Assembly: GCA_964513925.1 (NCBI GenBank)
Contig: CAZENR010000001.1
Span: forward strand, 88,103 to 152,102
Length of the DNA: 64,000 nucleotides
Reading direction: 5' to 3'
DNA from: DAORHV01 sp964513925
Lineage (GTDB): Bacteria > Patescibacteriota > Gracilibacteria > Peribacterales > Peribacteraceae
The translations under genes and the position numbers were made by a program. The notes beneath the pieces were generated by a model. That model was not told the DNA's origin and searched no databases. It worked only from the letters and a program-made list of their open reading frames with translations. Positions 60,719-64,000 of this stretch are shown in pieces. The number at the start of each line of letters is the position of its first letter. The stretch's first letter is position 1.

Positions 60719-60818
60719 NNNNNNNNNNNNNNNNNNNNNNNNNNNNNNNNNNNNNNNNNNNNNNNNNNNNNNNNNNNNNNNNNNNNNNNNNNNNNNNNNN
60801 NNNNNNNNNNNNNNNNNN
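60719..60818. other. Assembly gap (100 N)
   Basis: Exactly 100 N, the usual placeholder for unknown length. It hides the guaA end and perhaps part of the sigma-factor promoter. Confidence 0.99.
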
Positions 60819-60858
60819 CCTGCTTCGCGTCTTCAATTTTGTTATAGTACTGCTCCGC

Positions 60859-61431
60859 ATGGCCACTCCGCCGCTGCCGGCCGACGAACTCCAGGCGCTT
60901 GTAAAGCGTGCGCAGGATGGCGATACCGAAGCGTTCGGTAAAATTTACGATGCGTTTCTCACGCCCATCTACCGCTATGTAGTGTTTCGTTTTCCGCAAG
61001 ATTTAGCGGAAGACTTGGTTGCCGATATTTTTGTAAAGGCATGGGAGAAGCTGCATTCGTACAAGTCCATCGCCAACATTCCGTTTTCCGCATGGCTGTT
61101 TCGCATCGCTCGTCACGTTGTGGTAGATGCCTATCGCGGCCAGCGCGGCTTTGAAGAAGTCAGTGAGGATATAGTCGATGAAGACGTCCATAACGACCCG
61201 CGCCATGCAACCGAACGGAAGCTGTCTATGGTTCATGTGCGAGCGGCATTGAACGGCATTCCGCGCTACTACCGGGAAATACTGCTCATGCATTACGTCT
61301 CCGGATTGTCTCATGCGGAAATTGCACGATCATTGCGCATTACCGAAGGCGGCGTGCGTATTCTCAAATTCCGAGCGCTCCGCAAGTTGGAGGCGCTGCT
61401 TCCAAAAGAGCCCGGTTCCCCTGCGTCATAA
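60859..61431 (+). CDS. ECF-type RNA polymerase sigma factor
   Basis: 190 residues. Region 2: DTEAFGKIYDAFLTPIYRYV, AEDLVADIFVKAWEKLHSY and FSAWLFRIARHVVVDAYRG. Region 4: IPRYYREILLMHYVSGLSHAEIARSLRITEGGVRILKFRALRKL, the DNA-reading helix-turn-helix. There is no region 1 or 3, so it is an ECF sigma. The gene directly after it encodes a FecR/DUF5667-type protein, a common regulator pairing. TATAGT is 10 nt before the ATG. Confidence 0.95.
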   Translation: MATPPLPADELQALVKRAQDGDTEAFGKIYDAFLTPIYRYVVFRFPQDLAEDLVADIFVKAWEKLHSYKSIANIPFSAWLFRIARHVVVDAYRGQRGFEEVSEDIVDEDVHNDPRHATERKLSMVHVRAALNGIPRYYREILLMHYVSGLSHAEIARSLRITEGGVRILKFRALRKLEALLPKEPGSPAS

Positions 61432-61447
61432 CAGCCATTTTTCGTGT

Positions 61448-61470
61448 AACGAAAGCCTTTTTCATTCGTT
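61448..61470 (+). promoter_or_regulatory. Candidate ECF-sigma promoter
   Basis: AAC (61448-61450), 16 bp, CGTT (61467-61470), 20 nt before the ATG at 61491. This resembles the usual AAC/CGTx form of ECF promoters, but the motif is short. Confidence 0.3.
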
Positions 61471-61490
61471 CTAGACAGCGCATAGAACCC

Positions 61491-63062
61491 ATGCACTCAC
61501 TCGAAACGCTCCTCACCGGCCTCGCAGAGCGCCAAAAGCCGTCAAAAACGGCTCAGGAGCGCGTATGGCAACGCGTGAAGAGCAGGGTTGAACCGCAGGC
61601 GATTGTTGACAAAGTAGACAGTGTGGTTCCCAGTGAATCTTTCCGGCAGCGTGTTCGCAGCCGAGTCCTGTCTGCGGGGTGGCTTTCCTCAGGCTTGCAG
61701 ACTCTTGCAGGCGCACAGGATGTTTCCATGGCACGCAAGGCCGTCATGCGCCAGTCTTTGCTGCAGCGTCTGACTCCACGGCACTTCTCTTTCACCGATT
61801 TCGGCATTAAATGGACGGCGGCGTTTGCCGCATTCCTGTTGGCAGTACGCATGATGCCGGTTGTCTTACTGGCTCCCGCCACGCAGGCCGAGACATCGGT
61901 GCAGCTTATTCCCAGTGGTGATGTGTGGGTATCCGTTGGAGGCGTCTCCACTCAGGTGTCCGCACCGCAAGTCATCAAGGGGCCGGCGCTCATCAGCACC
62001 GGCGCAAATTCACAGGCGACCATNNNNNNNNNNNNNNNNNNNNNNNNNNNNNNNNNNNNNNNNNNNNNNNNNNNNNNNNNNNNNNNNNNNNNNNNNNNNN
62101 NNNNNNNNNNNNNNNNNNNNNNNGCCAAGTTGCAGCAAGACCGCCGCGAAAAGATGGCTGGCATCTTGCCCACTTCGTTCCTCTACCCAGCCAAGCGCAT
62201 TGCAGAAGAAGTGGATGTACTGTTTACCCTGGGTAGCGATGCCAAGGCGGAGAAACGCGTGCGCCAGGCAGACACTCGTTTAAGCGAGGCGATGACACTG
62301 CTGCAAAATGGCGAAAACGACGAAGCTGCCGATTCACTCACCGAATACCGGGACACCTTGGTGGCGCTTGCTTCCGGCACAGGGGATAACCTGGTGCAGT
62401 TCTTGGTTCGCAAGCAGATCGACGATCTCAGTACTTCGGTTACAGTTGCCACTGCCGACAGCCAGCTTGCCGCAGTGCAGCAGGCCGTGCTGGACGTAAG
62501 CGCTGCGCTGCCGAATGCAGATTTGAAGCCCAGAGACATCGAAGGATATGTACTCGTAGACAAGCTCACTGCGCTGAATAACTCCCTCGTGACGTCGCGC
62601 AACCTTACGGGTGCCGTGGTTGCCTATCAGGAAATTCAGCCGTACTTAAAGACTCTCCTGGCGGAGGACAGCGATGTGCATCCGCTACTGCAGCGCGAAG
62701 CAAAATCCTTGCTTGTCAGCACCGCTTCTCTCATGGGTCAGTTACAGACGGAGCAGCGCGTGGTAGCCATGGAAGGCGTGGCTGCAGACATTGCCCAATA
62801 TCTACCTCCGGAGCCGGAGAATATTCTGCTGAGCGAGTCTGAGTTGAATGCCCAAGTGCAGGCGATCGTCGATCGTATCTTCGCACTCAAGCTGCCTCGC
62901 AGCCGCTACAACGAACTCATGAACGCCATGCGCGACCTGGAAGGCAACCCCAACCGCGGCACCATTCTGCGCCGCTTGTATCGCGCATTGCCCGAAAACG
63001 GTTTGGCTGGCTACGTGCGTACCGAAATCAAAGAATTGGGCGATGAACTGAACGATGAGTAG
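61491..63062 (+). CDS. FecR-like/DUF5667 membrane regulator, interrupted by an assembly gap
   Basis: N-terminal part: a helical, basic cytoplasmic region (1-105) possibly holding the sigma-binding part, one membrane helix (WTAAFAAFLLAVRMMPVVLLA) and a FecR-like outer domain (SGDVWVSVGGVSTQVSAPQ...LISTG). After the 100-N gap come FLYPAKRIAEEVDVLF and ADTRLSEAMTLLQNGENDEA, the DUF5667 pattern, then a long helical tail. The frame carries on across the placeholder, but as gap length is unknown this is chance. The likely role is sensing a signal outside the membrane and controlling the adjacent sigma factor. Confidence 0.8.
   Translation: MHSLETLLTGLAERQKPSKTAQERVWQRVKSRVEPQAIVDKVDSVVPSESFRQRVRSRVLSAGWLSSGLQTLAGAQDVSMARKAVMRQSLLQRLTPRHFSFTDFGIKWTAAFAAFLLAVRMMPVVLLAPATQAETSVQLIPSGDVWVSVGGVSTQVSAPQVIKGPALISTGANSQATXXXXXXXXXXXXXXXXXXXXXXXXXXXXXXXXXXAKLQQDRREKMAGILPTSFLYPAKRIAEEVDVLFTLGSDAKAEKRVRQADTRLSEAMTLLQNGENDEAADSLTEYRDTLVALASGTGDNLVQFLVRKQIDDLSTSVTVATADSQLAAVQQAVLDVSAALPNADLKPRDIEGYVLVDKLTALNNSLVTSRNLTGAVVAYQEIQPYLKTLLAEDSDVHPLLQREAKSLLVSTASLMGQLQTEQRVVAMEGVAADIAQYLPPEPENILLSESELNAQVQAIVDRIFALKLPRSRYNELMNAMRDLEGNPNRGTILRRLYRALPENGLAGYVRTEIKELGDELNDE
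62024..62123. other. Assembly gap (100 N)
   Basis: Exactly 100 N within the FecR/DUF5667 gene; true length unknown. A repeat or low-complexity linker may have broken the assembly. Confidence 0.99.
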
Positions 63063-63079
63063 CGATGCATGCTAAAGGT

Positions 63080-63103
63080 CCCCGACGCATCTCTGCGCCG
63101 GGG
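63080..63103. terminator. Hairpin between convergent genes
   Basis: CCCCG-A-CGCA, loop TCTC, TGCG-C-CGGGG: nine pairs with one A/C mismatch. It lacks a T run but could end transcripts from either side. Confidence 0.45.
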
Positions 63104-63110
63104 GTGTCGG

Positions 63111-63329
63111 CTACCCATACAAGACAGGCAGCCAACAAAGCGGTCCGGCGGCCATCAGCAGTAGCATGCCGATGAGCACGAGAATGGTGACCAGCCATCC
63201 CCACTGCCGCGTTCTTCTTTCGTCCGGATCGTATTCGATCGCATTTGGCATGAAATACATGCCAACAGCGCAGAGTACGAATCCGGTTACCGAAGACGAA
63301 AGCGGCACCGCGTACCACCAGTTGAGCAC
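63111..63329 (-). CDS. Small two-helix membrane protein
   Basis: 72 residues from GTG 63329, or 74 from ATG 63335. Two membrane helices (SSSVTGFVLCAVGMYFM and GWLVTILVLIGMLLLMAAG) flank a charged loop (EYDPDERRTRQWG). Not recognised. An extended Shine-Dalgarno site (63334-63345) lies 7 nt before the GTG, the normal distance, but only 1-2 nt before the ATG; hence the GTG start. This is the only strong Shine-Dalgarno site I found in the window. Confidence 0.7.
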   Translation of the reverse strand: MLNWWYAVPLSSSVTGFVLCAVGMYFMPNAIEYDPDERRTRQWGWLVTILVLIGMLLLMAAGPLCWLPVLYG

Positions 63330-63333
63330 GGAC

Positions 63334-63345
63334 ATCACCTCCTTT
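63334..63345 (-). promoter_or_regulatory. Extended Shine-Dalgarno site
   Basis: AAAGGAGGTGAT on the minus strand matches the full complement of the usual 16S rRNA 3' end. The rest of the 63330-63531 gap holds the efp promoter and no gene. Confidence 0.7.
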
Positions 63346-63475
63346 CCTGCTCGCTTGGCGCCATTCTTCTGCTCCGAGTTACAAAGAACGGACAAGCATC
63401 ATCCATGCCGCTGAAAGATAATCAAGGCTCTAAGAGGGTATTTTCACTGCAGCTTGGAGTATTGACGATGCCGGT

Positions 63476-63504
63476 TTGACATTTCTTGCAGGGGAGTGTT
63501 CACT
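63476..63504 (+). promoter_or_regulatory. efp promoter
   Basis: TTGACA (63476-63481), 17-bp spacer, TTCACT (63499-63504). The ~20-nt leader ends in the C/T tract TTTCCCCGTTTTTTCC (63516-63531). Confidence 0.65.
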
Positions 63505-63531
63505 CTGGCTGCTAGTTTCCCCGTTTTTTCC

Positions 63532-64000
63532 ATGTATACGATCACCGATTTAAAGCCGGGACGCGCCATTACGCTGGACGGCGACCCATATCTGGTTATC
63601 GCTTCGCAGTTCGGCCGCAAGAGTCAGTCCAAGGCGAACATGCAGTGCAAGCTGAAGAACTTGAAGACTGGAGCCATCATGGCTAAGAACTTCCAGGGCA
63701 GCGAGAAGATTGAGCCTGCTGAGGTTGGGTACCGCCATGTGCAGTACTTGTACGCCGGACAAGGCACGCGCGTCTTTATGGACCTGGGCACGTACGATCA
63801 ATTTGAGTTACCCGACGAAACCGTGGGCGAGGCCGCATCGTTCCTCATCGATGGCCTGGAACTCGACGCACTGGTCTTTGACGAGAAGCCGATCGGCATT
63901 CAATTGCCGGTCACCATCGTTATGAAGGTTGTGTCCACCGAGCCGGGTTTGCGCGGCGATACCGCCCAGGGTGGCGACAAGCCTGCAAAGCTGGAGAGCG
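63532..64000 (+). CDS. efp: Elongation factor P, N-terminal 156 residues
   Basis: The gene runs off the right edge. MYTITDLKPGRAITLDGDPYLV, KLKNLKTGAIMAKNF, VQYLYAGQGTRVFMDL and VVSTEPGLRGDTAQGG follow EF-P through domains I-II into III. EF-P relieves ribosomes stalled at polyproline. The loop that reaches the peptidyl-transferase centre reads FGRKSQSKANMQ. Aligned without gaps on DGDPY and KLKN, the residue at the place of modified Lys34 is Gln32. The usual PGKG/PGRG is absent. Confidence 0.95.
   Translation, partial: MYTITDLKPGRAITLDGDPYLVIASQFGRKSQSKANMQCKLKNLKTGAIMAKNFQGSEKIEPAEVGYRHVQYLYAGQGTRVFMDLGTYDQFELPDETVGEAASFLIDGLELDALVFDEKPIGIQLPVTIVMKVVSTEPGLRGDTAQGGDKPAKLES

Noticed and set aside
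63334..63345. Plus strand ATCACCTCCTTT as the 3' end of a 16S rRNA gene
   Set aside because: No other 16S sequence lies upstream of it. Read on the minus strand it is a Shine-Dalgarno site at proper distance from a small gene.
1..64000. Insertion sequences, phage genes, CRISPR arrays, riboswitches
   Set aside because: I saw no transposase, integrase other than the Xer protein, regular repeat-spacer pattern or recognisable riboswitch core.

Overview
The window is compact bacterial chromosome: about 60 protein genes, one tRNA, and no transposase, phage gene or CRISPR array. Genes use the standard code, with TAA, TAG and TGA stops and an RF2 gene whose own frameshift depends on UGA. I infer a candidate phylum radiation (Patescibacteria) bacterium, possibly of the Peribacteria/Peregrinibacteria group. 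The reasons are extreme compaction, many membrane-bound sugar transferases, a FecR/DUF5667-type regulator and near absence of Shine-Dalgarno sites. The taxonomic guess is low-confidence and rests on no database search.

Layout. 1-28.8 kb is a surface-polysaccharide locus: two asparagine-synthase-type amidotransferases, a flippase, many GT2 transferases, GT-C-like membrane enzymes, methyltransferases (two of them fusion proteins), SDR epimerases and a UDP-HexNAc dehydrogenase. It ends with UDP-glucose dehydrogenase plus a UDP-glucuronate-4-epimerase-like enzyme (27.8-30.1 kb). 30.2-32.9 kb holds adenosine kinase and S-adenosylhomocysteinase, the clearing route for the product of the methyltransferases. 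33-35.3 kb has two unknown soluble proteins. 35.4-38.2 kb has tRNA-Ser(CGA), prfB with a programmed +1 frameshift, and a PilN/PilO-like pair. 38.2-41.8 kb has two GT4 transferases and a GT-C protein. 41.9-43.1 kb is infC-rpmI-rplT. 43.2-53.5 kb mixes housekeeping genes (trmD, mutM, a Xer recombinase, YggU, NIF3-like, DsbA-like lipoprotein) with methyltransferases, a GT2 and a WecG-type transferase. 53.6-60.7 kb has gpmA, a GT87-like protein, a WecB-like epimerase, an O-antigen-ligase-like protein and guaA. 60.8-63.1 kb is an ECF sigma factor with a FecR/DUF5667 protein; efp runs off the right edge. Two runs of exactly 100 N (60719-60818 and 62024-62123) are assembly gaps.

The most striking signal is regulatory. 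At least 16 genes have a TANNNT -10 box exactly 6-7 nt before the start codon, the geometry of leaderless mRNAs. Many of the remaining first genes, including ribosomal-protein genes and efp, have a pyrimidine-rich tract instead of a Shine-Dalgarno site. One divergent pair shares a 22-nt region with two interlocking -10 boxes. Five convergent gene pairs interlock their stop codons over 4 bp.

No gene-free stretch exceeds 300 bases. The longest are 63330-63531, 34044-34183, 31477-31609 and 35300-35423; what each holds is listed among the features.
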